From: Actinomycetota bacterium | Lineage (GTDB): Bacteria; Actinomycetota; Thermoleophilia; Solirubrobacterales; Solirubrobacteraceae | Length of the DNA stretch: 8,715 nucleotides | NCBI GenBank assembly: GCA_005788585.1 | Contig: SYBY01000369.1 | Span: 1 to 8,715 of the forward strand | Reading direction: 5' to 3' | Shown here: positions 1-5,066 of the stretch, piece by piece | How positions within the stretch are numbered: the first letter of the stretch is position 1 | Layout of the letters: each line of letters begins with the position of its first letter | The notes under the pieces: model-generated | Databases searched by the model: none | What the model saw: the letters and a program-made list of their open reading frames with translations, nothing else | Told to the model about the DNA's origin: nothing | Program-made: the position numbers and the translations under genes

Positions 1-1
1 C

Positions 2-1087
2 ACGATCTCCTTCGCCCGCGGGGCGCCGTCCCTGGACATCGTCGATGTGGAGGGCCTCAGCGCCGCCGCGCAGCGCGCCTTCGCCAACGACCCGGCGGGC
101 CTCACGGCCTACGGCACGGCCATCGGGTACGTGCCGCTGCGGAGGTGGATCGCCGAGAAGCACGGCGTCGACGAGTCGCGCGTGCTTGTCACCAACGGGT
201 CGATGCAGGCCGATGCCTTCCTGTTCCAGGCGCTGGTGCAGGCCGGCTCGCCCGTCGTCGTCGAGAAGCCGACGTACGACCGCACACTGCTGAACCTCAC
301 GTCGCTCGGCGCCGACGTCCACATGGTCTCGCTGGAGCACGACGGGATCTCCACCGACGAGCTCGCCGCGCTGCTGCGCAGCGGCGTCAAGCCCGCGCTC
401 GCGCACGTCATCCCCAACTTCCAGAACCCGGCCGGCTACACGCTGTCGCTGGAGAAGCGCCGCGCGCTCCTGGAGCTGTCGGCCGAATTCGGCTTCCCGA
501 TCTTCGAGGACGACCCGTACATTGACATCCGCTTCGCGGGTGAGTCGCTGCCGACTATGCTGTCCCTGGACGAGACCGAGGATCGCGTCGTCTACGCCTC
601 GTCGTTCTCCAAGACGGTGTGCCCGGGCATCCGCGTCGGCTACCTCGTCGGCCCCGCCGCGCTGATCGACGACATCCGCAAGCTCGCCACGAACACCTAC
701 ATCGCGCCGAACATGGTGGCGCAGGGCATCGTCTACGAGTTCTGCAAGACCGGCGCGATCGACGGGGCCATCGCCACGGTGAAGACCGCGCTCGCCGAGC
801 GGGTCGACCTCCTGTGCGCGGCGCTGGAGCAGCACCTCCCCGAGGCGACGTTCCAGAAGCCCGAGGGCGGCTACTTCATGTGGGTGTCGCTGCCGGAGGG
901 CTCCGACATCGACGCGATCTTCACCGCGGCCGCCGAGCGCGGCGTGGCCATCGTCAAGGGCACGGACTTCCTGCTCGAGGGCGGTCAGAACACGCTGCGC
1001 CTGGCCTACTCGGGCGTGACCGCGGACCAGATCGAGGAGGGCGTCAAGCGCCTGGCCGAGGCTGTGCACGCGGTGCCGGTGGCCTGA
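2..1087 (+). CDS. PLP-dependent aminotransferase, class I/II (5' end outside window)
   Basis: Fold-type I aminotransferase of the 2-aminoadipate/MocR-catalytic-domain kind, expected to move an amino group between an amino acid and a 2-oxoacid using pyridoxal phosphate in the cytoplasm. The frame is open to the window edge and already reads the usual family start (ISFARGAPS), so the GTG at 47 is internal; probably only about 10-20 residues are missing if it is a stand-alone enzyme. Numbering from nt 2: NP.G substrate/PLP loop around residue 142, DDPY at 170-173 (Asp that contacts the pyridine nitrogen), SFSKT with the Schiff-base lysine at about 204 (nt 611-613), and LRLAYS with the carboxylate-binding Arg near 333. 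All catalytic residues are present. No MocR winged-helix domain is visible, but one could lie upstream. Substrate cannot be deduced. The last 44 bp overlap the convergent DUF2243 gene. Confidence 0.93.
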   Translation, partial: TISFARGAPSLDIVDVEGLSAAAQRAFANDPAGLTAYGTAIGYVPLRRWIAEKHGVDESRVLVTNGSMQADAFLFQALVQAGSPVVVEKPTYDRTLLNLTSLGADVHMVSLEHDGISTDELAALLRSGVKPALAHVIPNFQNPAGYTLSLEKRRALLELSAEFGFPIFEDDPYIDIRFAGESLPTMLSLDETEDRVVYASSFSKTVCPGIRVGYLVGPAALIDDIRKLATNTYIAPNMVAQGIVYEFCKTGAIDGAIATVKTALAERVDLLCAALEQHLPEATFQKPEGGYFMWVSLPEGSDIDAIFTAAAERGVAIVKGTDFLLEGGQNTLRLAYSGVTADQIEEGVKRLAEAVHAVPVA

Positions 1088-1574
1088 CCCGCCGCGGTTC
1101 CTGCAGATCACCGTCGCGGGCGAGGATCAACCCGCCCGCGACAAGCAGCGCGCCGAAGGCGAGGAACCCGAGGTCCCACCCGAGCGGCGCGCCCAGGTCG
1201 TCGCGGACGTGGTGCAGGCCCAGGAGCTGGTGGTTGATCACGCCCTCCACGAGGTTGAACGCGCCCCACCCGGCGAGCAGCATGCCCAGCTGAAAGCGCC
1301 ACGGCGGGGCCAGACGCCCCGTGCGCCACGCGTTGACGGTCAGGACGAGCGCGACGGCGACGATGACCCACGTCGCGAGATGGAAGAACCCGTCGGCGAG
1401 CGTGTTGGCCTCGAGCCCGGCCACCGTGGTCGCGGGGTGGTCATCGGTGCCCGTGAGCATGTGATGCCACTGGAGGATCTGGTGCAGCACGATGCCGTCG
1501 ATGAAGCCGCCGAGGCCGATCCCCGCGATGAAGCCAGGGGCGCGCGGTCGCTGGGTGGTCGCTGCGGGTGCCAT
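1044..1574 (-). CDS. DUF2243 family four-helix membrane protein
   Basis: Small integral membrane protein of 176 aa, matching DUF2243, a family without an established function. Four hydrophobic segments lie at about 13-33, 62-82, 95-113 and 133-152. The family signature is clear: GFIDGIVLHQILQWHH near the N-terminus, DGFFH at 61-65 and EGVINHQLLGLHH at 110-122. Histidines cluster at the ends of the helices (31, 37, 38, 65, 115, 121, 122), which suggests metal or heme binding; that is inference. I chose the ATG at 1574 because the conserved part begins 13 residues later; an upstream in-frame start at 1643 would fall inside the hairpin at 1623-1665. No clear Shine-Dalgarno sequence. The last 14 or so residues (Arg/Pro-rich) are encoded opposite the 3' end of the aminotransferase gene and look like a tail gained by loss of an earlier stop. 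Confidence 0.88.
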   Translation of the reverse strand: MAPAATTQRPRAPGFIAGIGLGGFIDGIVLHQILQWHHMLTGTDDHPATTVAGLEANTLADGFFHLATWVIVAVALVLTVNAWRTGRLAPPWRFQLGMLLAGWGAFNLVEGVINHQLLGLHHVRDDLGAPLGWDLGFLAFGALLVAGGLILARDGDLQEPRRVRPPAPRAQPRPGA

Positions 1575-1622
1575 GCCGCGCCGGTACCCGACGAGCAACG
1601 AGGCAAACGCCAGTGACCTGAC

Positions 1623-1665
1623 GTGTGCCGGATTCGCGCACAAGGGCTGCGCGAATCCGTCACAC
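1623..1665. terminator. Long inverted repeat/hairpin after the DUF5519 gene
   Basis: An inverted repeat with 18-nt arms (1623-1640 and 1648-1665) and a 7-nt loop (1641-1647). The inner 12 bp pair perfectly, there is one mismatch (1628/1660), then five more pairs. On the minus strand the stem begins at the last codons and TGA stop (1662-1660) of the DUF5519 gene, and it ends 48 nt before the DUF2243 start. A factor-independent terminator of the U-tract-less type common in high-GC actinobacteria is the simplest reading. It has no T-run, so an mRNA-stabilising hairpin or a protein-binding site cannot be excluded. Confidence 0.6.
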
Positions 1666-1980
1666 CCCCGCAGTCCGAGCCGCGGTGACGCGGTCGTAGT
1701 TCAGCCGCATGAGGGCGATGACGTCGGTGACGTCGTCGTCATCGCGCAGCTCGCGGGCCCCGAGCCCGGGGCCGCCGATGGGGTGGTCGGTGATCCGGCC
1801 GGCAGCCTTCAGCTCGGCGGCGACGTCCTTCGGAAACCCGAAGTGGGCCACGCGATCGCCGTGCAGGTGGCCGATCTCGCGCCGGCCGACGTAGAAGCCG
1901 AACTCGCCGCGCTTGCCGTAGCCCGAGGTGACGCCGGGCCAGGAGGTCACGTCCGTGGTGATGCGTTCGCTGTTGGTCAT
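1660..1980 (-). CDS. DUF5519 (luciferase-domain) family protein
   Basis: A 106-aa soluble protein that I recognise as the small 'luciferase domain' family DUF5519. It carries the family core: WPGV near residue 14, a glycine/aromatic strand, then GRREIGHLHGDR at about 32-43, a FP.DV segment and a C-terminal helix. Biochemical function is unknown; similarity to the luciferase-domain name does not imply light production. No signal peptide or membrane segment. The ATG at 1980-1978 lies 7 nt after a candidate -10 and there is no room for a Shine-Dalgarno sequence, so the mRNA is probably leaderless. The gene is divergent from soxR and its predicted promoter contains a SoxR box, which suggests induction by redox-cycling compounds or other SoxR signals. 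Its stop codon is inside a strong hairpin. Confidence 0.82.
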   Translation of the reverse strand: MTNSERITTDVTSWPGVTSGYGKRGEFGFYVGRREIGHLHGDRVAHFGFPKDVAAELKAAGRITDHPIGGPGLGARELRDDDDVTDVIALMRLNYDRVTAARTAGV

Positions 1981-1987
1981 GTCCCAC

Positions 1988-2018
1988 GTTGTACAAGCTC
2001 AAGTGAACTTGAAGTCAA
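1988..2018 (-). promoter_or_regulatory. SoxR-type promoter of the DUF5519 gene (19-bp spacer)
   Basis: Reading the minus strand: -35 TTGACT (2018-2013), a 19-bp spacer (2012-1994) and -10 TACAAC (1993-1988), then 7 nt and the ATG of the DUF5519 gene. Spacers of 19-20 bp are characteristic of promoters activated by MerR-family proteins, which twist over-long spacers into a usable shape. The spacer holds the dyad expected for SoxR, in the same phase relative to -35 and -10 as I recall for the E. coli soxS promoter. The predicted transcript starts at or next to the ATG. Confidence 0.7.
1997..2014. promoter_or_regulatory. SoxR box
   Basis: An 18-bp near-palindrome, GCTCAAGTGAACTTGAAG, closely matching the classical SoxR site CCTCAAGTTAACTTGAGG from memory (14 of 18 positions, with the CTCAAGT and ACTTGA cores intact). 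It lies 31 bp upstream of the soxR start and within the spacer of the opposite-strand promoter. A further TCAAG half-site (2015-2019) forms an overlapping dyad with 2008-2012. The same site could also mediate autoregulation of soxR. Confidence 0.8.
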
Positions 2019-2044
2019 GCCCCGCGTCTGCTTGGCTGTCCGGT

Positions 2045-2488
2045 GTGCCCCCGGACGACGAACTGCTCACCATCGGCGAGGTCTCACGCCGCAGCGGTGT
2101 CGCGTCGTCAGCCCTGCGCTACTACGAGGACCGCGGCCTCATCGGCTCCGAGCGCGCCGGCTCGGGGCACCGCCGGTATAGGCGCCGGGTGCTGCGCCGG
2201 ATCGCGTTCATCGTCTTCGCGCAGCGCGTCGGGCTGACGCTCGAGGAGATCGGCGCCGAGCTGGCCAAGCTGCCCGCCGACCGGTCCCCCGGCAAGCGCG
2301 ACTGGGCGAAGCTGACGCGGACCTGGTCGGGCCGGATCGACGACCGGATCGCCGAACTCGAGCGGCTGCGCGGGTCGCTGACCGACTGCATCGGGTGCGG
2401 CTGCCTGTCGCTCGACCGCTGCCGCCTGGCCAACCCGGGCGACGAGCTGGGGCGCGGCGGGCCGGGCCCCCGGCGCTGGGTGGGCTAA
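2045..2488 (+). CDS. soxR: SoxR, redox-sensing MerR-family transcriptional activator
   Basis: Cytoplasmic transcription factor of the MerR family with a [2Fe-2S] cluster that is oxidised by redox-cycling compounds or nitric oxide; oxidised SoxR activates promoters with long spacers. From the GTG at 2045 the protein is 147 aa, close to the usual SoxR length. The winged helix-turn-helix spans about 7-75 (LTIGEVSRRSGV..ALRYYEDRGLI, then RRYRR), followed by the dimerisation helix and the cluster-binding loop C115-x2-C118-x-C120-x5-C126, identical in spacing to E. coli SoxR. The frame is open further upstream (ATG 1979, ATG 1928), but those starts would put the SoxR box inside the gene and add residues unlike the family. 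No Shine-Dalgarno is seen before 2045. The TAA overlaps the stop of the convergent metalloregulator gene by 4 bp. In actinobacteria SoxR usually controls oxidoreductases or efflux genes directly, without SoxS. Confidence 0.93.
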   Translation: MPPDDELLTIGEVSRRSGVASSALRYYEDRGLIGSERAGSGHRRYRRRVLRRIAFIVFAQRVGLTLEEIGAELAKLPADRSPGKRDWAKLTRTWSGRIDDRIAELERLRGSLTDCIGCGCLSLDRCRLANPGDELGRGGPGPRRWVG

Positions 2489-3198
2489 CGCCCGTACCGC
2501 TCCTTGGCGAGCACGAGCTGCTCCGGCAGCGCCACGCGCTCCGGCGGCGACGGGTCCGCCGTCACCGAGACGGTCTCGGCCACCGACCGCTGGATCTCGT
2601 GGTCACCATCGGCCGACGACACCGTGATCGTGTCATCGTCCTTCGCCGACACCGTCCCCTCCATCCCCGGCTCGATGCCGTGGTCCTTGAGGTAGTGCAG
2701 GATGTCCTCGGCCTCGTTCTCGAAGCGCAGGATCCGGACCTTCGCGTCGATCTCCACGTCACCGAGGGGCACGCCGCCGATGCGCTGGCCGACGTTGATC
2801 GGGTGCCCGTGCGGGCAGGTCTTCGCGTCGCCGATCGCGGCGAGCATGCGCTCCTCGAGCACGGGGCTCATGGCGTGTTCCAGGCGCTCGGCCTCCTCGT
2901 GGACCTCGTTCCACGGGATCCCGAGAACGTCCGTGAGGAAGCGCTCGATGAGCCGGTGACGGCGCACGATCTGCTCCGCATGCTCGACACCGGAGTCGGT
3001 GAAGCTGATCGACTTGTTCGCCGCGCGCGTGATGTAGCCGTCGCGCTCGAGGCGCCCGATCATCTCGTGCACCGTCGGCGCCGAGAGCTGCATCGCGCGG
3101 GCGACGTTCGCGCCCGTCATCGGCAGCCCGGCCTCGTAGAGCCAGAACAGGGTCTGGAGGTACTCCTCTTCGGCAACGGTCACATGATCGGAGGACAT
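2485..3198 (-). CDS. DtxR/MntR-family metal-dependent transcriptional repressor
   Basis: A 237-aa, three-domain regulator of the DtxR family: winged helix-turn-helix (about 8-70, recognition region SAPTVHEMIGRLERDGYI), metal-binding/dimerisation domain (about 75-145) and C-terminal FeoA/SH3-like domain (about 160-225). Metal-bound protein normally binds a palindromic operator and represses uptake or storage genes. Aligned with DtxR by a constant offset of 2, the ligands are H81, E85, H100, E104, E107, H108 and E12. Two positions that are Met10 and Cys102 in DtxR/IdeR are Glu here, as carboxylates are in Bacillus MntR (Asp8, Glu99), so manganese is a more likely co-repressor than iron; that is inference from known selectivity determinants. 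CPHGHPI at about 128-134 is a standard family motif. The ATG at 3198 has no Shine-Dalgarno and a TANNNT element 6 nt upstream, suggesting a leaderless mRNA. A palindrome at 3208-3226 probably mediates autoregulation. Confidence 0.92.
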   Translation of the reverse strand: MSSDHVTVAEEEYLQTLFWLYEAGLPMTGANVARAMQLSAPTVHEMIGRLERDGYITRAANKSISFTDSGVEHAEQIVRRHRLIERFLTDVLGIPWNEVHEEAERLEHAMSPVLEERMLAAIGDAKTCPHGHPINVGQRIGGVPLGDVEIDAKVRILRFENEAEDILHYLKDHGIEPGMEGTVSAKDDDTITVSSADGDHEIQRSVAETVSVTADPSPPERVALPEQLVLAKERYGR

Positions 3199-3204
3199 GC
3201 GTGG

Positions 3205-3210
3205 ATCGTA
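3205..3210 (-). promoter_or_regulatory. Candidate -10 of the DtxR/MntR-family gene
   Basis: On the minus strand TACGAT (TANNNT type, 4 of 6 to the consensus) ends 6 nt before the ATG at 3198. The -35 region is weak. Its upstream half lies within the palindrome 3208-3226, so a bound repressor would cover it. Confidence 0.45.
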
Positions 3211-3226
3211 CGGGAAGCTCCCGTAC
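3208..3226. promoter_or_regulatory. 19-bp palindromic operator candidate
   Basis: GTACGGGAAGCTCCCGTAC: perfect 8-bp arms (3208-3215, 3219-3226) around a 3-bp centre, in the 38-bp gap between the divergent regulator and SDR starts. Total length equals that of the classical 19-bp DtxR/IdeR operator, although the base sequence differs. It overlaps the candidate -10 elements of both flanking genes. The adjacent metalloregulator is the obvious ligand; this is inference. Confidence 0.6.
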
Positions 3227-3229
3227 CGT
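3224..3229 (+). promoter_or_regulatory. Candidate -10 of the SDR-ligase operon
   Basis: TACCGT (TANNNT type) ends exactly 7 nt before the ATG at 3237, the spacing expected for a leaderless transcript. The -35 region 17 bp upstream (3201-3206) is poor. The first three bases lie in the palindrome 3208-3226. Confidence 0.45.
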
Positions 3230-3236
3230 AGATCGC

Positions 3237-4031
3237 ATGAAGATCGAACCGGGCACGCGAGCCGTCGTCACCGGGGCCTCGAGCGGGATCGGCCGGGCGC
3301 TCGCCGCGGCGCTGGCCCACCGCGGCGCGCAGGTCGGTCTACTCGCGCGGTCGCTGCGTGAGCTGGAAGCACTCGCCGACGCGCTGCCGGGCCTCCACGT
3401 CGCCTTGCCGTGCGATGTCGGCGACGCTGCCGCGGTCCAGGCGGCGACCGACCGCTTCGTCGCCGAAGCCGGCAGGGTGGATCTCGTGGTCGCCAACGCG
3501 GGGCTCACGCACTACCGGCCCGTGGCCGAGCAGCCGCTTGCCGAGATCGAGCAGATGACGCGGGTGAACTGGCTCGGCACGGTCCACACCGTGCACGCCG
3601 CCCTACCGCACCTCCTGGGCGCCCGGCGCGGCCACATCGTCGTGGTCTCCTCCGGCGCCGGCCTGCGGTCGTTCCCCGGCGCCGCCGCCTACGGGGCGAC
3701 GAAGGCCGCGCAGCGCGGATTCTCCACGGCCCTGCGCCACGAGCTGTACGGGACCGGCGTGTCGGTGACCACGGTGTACCCGGGCGAGATCGCCACAGCG
3801 CTGCACGACCACGAGCACGAGCGGATGCCCGCGTGGTACCAGTCCGGCAGTGCCCGCCCCGCCACCACGCTCGCAGCGAAGATCGTCAAGGCGGTCGAGC
3901 GGGACCGGCGCGAGCTGTACTACCCGCCGGAGGTCCGCCTCCTCAGTGCGGTCAACGGCCTCTCCCCGACCCTCGCCGACCGTATGCTCCACCGACTTCG
4001 CGGCGCCAGCGCGGCACCGCGGCTGCACTGA
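3237..4031 (+). CDS. Short-chain dehydrogenase/reductase (SDR), classical type
   Basis: A 264-aa NAD(P)-dependent oxidoreductase with a Rossmann fold. The cofactor loop TGASSGIG is at 12-19, the structural NAG at 87-89, and the catalytic tetrad is complete: N111, S139, Y152 and K156 (YGATK). Arg38 directly after the second strand favours NADPH over NADH, by family knowledge. The substrate is not evident; the post-catalytic PGEIAT segment at about 180-186 and the C-terminal region of roughly 60 residues resemble uncharacterised actinobacterial SDRs. I prefer the ATG at 3237 because TGASSGIG then falls at the usual distance; an upstream in-frame GTG (3201) would put the palindromic operator inside the gene. 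There is no Shine-Dalgarno and a -10-like element 7 nt upstream, so it is probably leaderless. The DNA ligase gene follows after 4 nt and is very likely co-transcribed. Confidence 0.92.
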   Translation: MKIEPGTRAVVTGASSGIGRALAAALAHRGAQVGLLARSLRELEALADALPGLHVALPCDVGDAAAVQAATDRFVAEAGRVDLVVANAGLTHYRPVAEQPLAEIEQMTRVNWLGTVHTVHAALPHLLGARRGHIVVVSSGAGLRSFPGAAAYGATKAAQRGFSTALRHELYGTGVSVTTVYPGEIATALHDHEHERMPAWYQSGSARPATTLAAKIVKAVERDRRELYYPPEVRLLSAVNGLSPTLADRMLHRLRGASAAPRLH

Positions 4032-4035
4032 TCGC

Positions 4036-4983
4036 ATGGCGCTCCCGCTCACCCCCACCGTCCCGCCCCAGCTCGCGCGGCCGCGCAAGGCGCTGCCCGA
4101 CGAGGCCGACGGCTGGGTCTACGAGCCCAAGTACGACGGGTTCCGCGCCGTGGCCTTCGTCGACGGCGACAGCGTCGAGCTGCAGTCGCGCAACGGGAAG
4201 GACCTCACCCGCTACTTCCCCGAGTTGGCGTTTCCCGCCGGCCGGTACGTGCTGGACGGCGAGATCGTCATCGAGAGCGACGACGGGGGCGAGGAGTTCA
4301 ACCTGCTCGGCCAGCGCATCCACCCTGCCGCGTCACGGATCGAACGGCTCGCGGCCGAGACCCCGGCCACGTACATCGCCTTCGACCTCCTCGCGCGCGA
4401 CGACGAGGTGCTGCTCGAGCTGCCGTGGACCGAGCGTCGGGCCGCACTGGAGGCGCTCGTGTCCGACCCCGTGAAGCTCGCGCCGTACGTCGAGACCGCC
4501 GCCGACGCCGAACAGTGGCTGCACAGCGCCGAGGGCGTCATCGCCAAGCAGCGCGACGCGCCCTACAAGCCGGGTGAGCGCACCGGCATGGTGAAGATCA
4601 AGCGGGTCCGCACCATGGACGCGGTCGTGATCGGCTGGCGCCCGGGCAAGGCCGAGGGGACGGTCGGCGCGATCATCCTCGCGCTCTACACCCCGGAGGG
4701 CGAGCTGCGGGTCGTCGGGCACTCCAGCGGCTTCACGGCGAAGCAGAAGCGCGAGCTCGTCGAGACGCTGAAGCCGTACGAGACCGGCGAACGCGGCAGC
4801 GGCGAGGCGTCGCGCTGGACGCAGGGGCGCGACCTGGAGTGGGTCGGGCTGCGGCCAGAACTCGTCGTCGAGGTCACGTACGACCACGCCAGTGACGGGC
4901 GGATCCGGCACGGCGCGAAGGTGCAGCGCTGGCGCGACGACAAGGATCCCGCCGACTGCACGATCGACCAGCTGGACGCCTGA
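4036..4983 (+). CDS. ATP-dependent DNA ligase, LigC/LigD-ligase-domain type
   Basis: A 315-aa ATP-dependent DNA ligase, which seals nicks through an enzyme-AMP intermediate. Motif I is EPKYDGFR with the adenylated lysine at K32 and Arg37; motif III YIAFDLL begins at 113; motif IV EGVIAK is 166-171; motif V VKIK is 186-189. The C-terminal OB-fold (about 200-315) ends with the basic/acidic GAKVQRWRDDKDP segment typical of motif VI in this subfamily. It has no polymerase or nuclease domain, so it is a stand-alone LigC-like enzyme rather than full LigD, and no ku gene is nearby. Mycobacterial LigC enzymes have been linked to backup repair, including base excision repair. The ATG at 4036 lies 4 nt after the SDR stop with no Shine-Dalgarno, suggesting translational coupling. 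The frame is open upstream into the SDR gene, but those residues are not ligase-like. Confidence 0.92.
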   Translation: MALPLTPTVPPQLARPRKALPDEADGWVYEPKYDGFRAVAFVDGDSVELQSRNGKDLTRYFPELAFPAGRYVLDGEIVIESDDGGEEFNLLGQRIHPAASRIERLAAETPATYIAFDLLARDDEVLLELPWTERRAALEALVSDPVKLAPYVETAADAEQWLHSAEGVIAKQRDAPYKPGERTGMVKIKRVRTMDAVVIGWRPGKAEGTVGAIILALYTPEGELRVVGHSSGFTAKQKRELVETLKPYETGERGSGEASRWTQGRDLEWVGLRPELVVEVTYDHASDGRIRHGAKVQRWRDDKDPADCTIDQLDA

Positions 4984-5066
4984 CGCCGCACACCGCTCGT
5001 CGGTGCGTCGAGCGAACTCAGACGTTCATCAAGGACTTCACCGGTTGTGACGAGGGAGCTGTCCAG

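Noticed and set aside
1928..2044. Longer soxR reading frame starting at ATG 1928 or ATG 1979
   Set aside because: It would place the SoxR box and the DUF5519 promoter inside the coding region and add residues unlike SoxR; the GTG at 2045 gives the usual length and N-terminus.
2395..3231. Plus-strand open frame opposite the metalloregulator
   Set aside because: Shadow frame rich in Arg/Leu/Val/His; the minus-strand frame is an unmistakable DtxR-family protein.
3201..3236. SDR start at GTG 3201
   Set aside because: It would run through the palindrome and candidate -10, and the Rossmann loop would be unusually far from the N-terminus.
3850..4035. DNA-ligase frame extended upstream into the SDR gene
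   Set aside because: The added 62 residues are an Arg/Ser-rich shadow of the SDR frame; the ATG at 4036, 4 nt after the SDR stop, starts the ligase-like sequence.
4036..4983. NHEJ (Ku-LigD) repair locus
   Set aside because: No ku, primase-polymerase or phosphoesterase domain is present in the window; only the ligase is seen.
4989..5014. Possible terminator after the ligase (CGCTCG/CGAGCG arms at 4994-4999 and 5009-5014; alternative CACCG/CGGTG)
   Set aside because: Arms are only 5-6 bp, mutually exclusive, and lack a T-run; expected by chance at this GC content.
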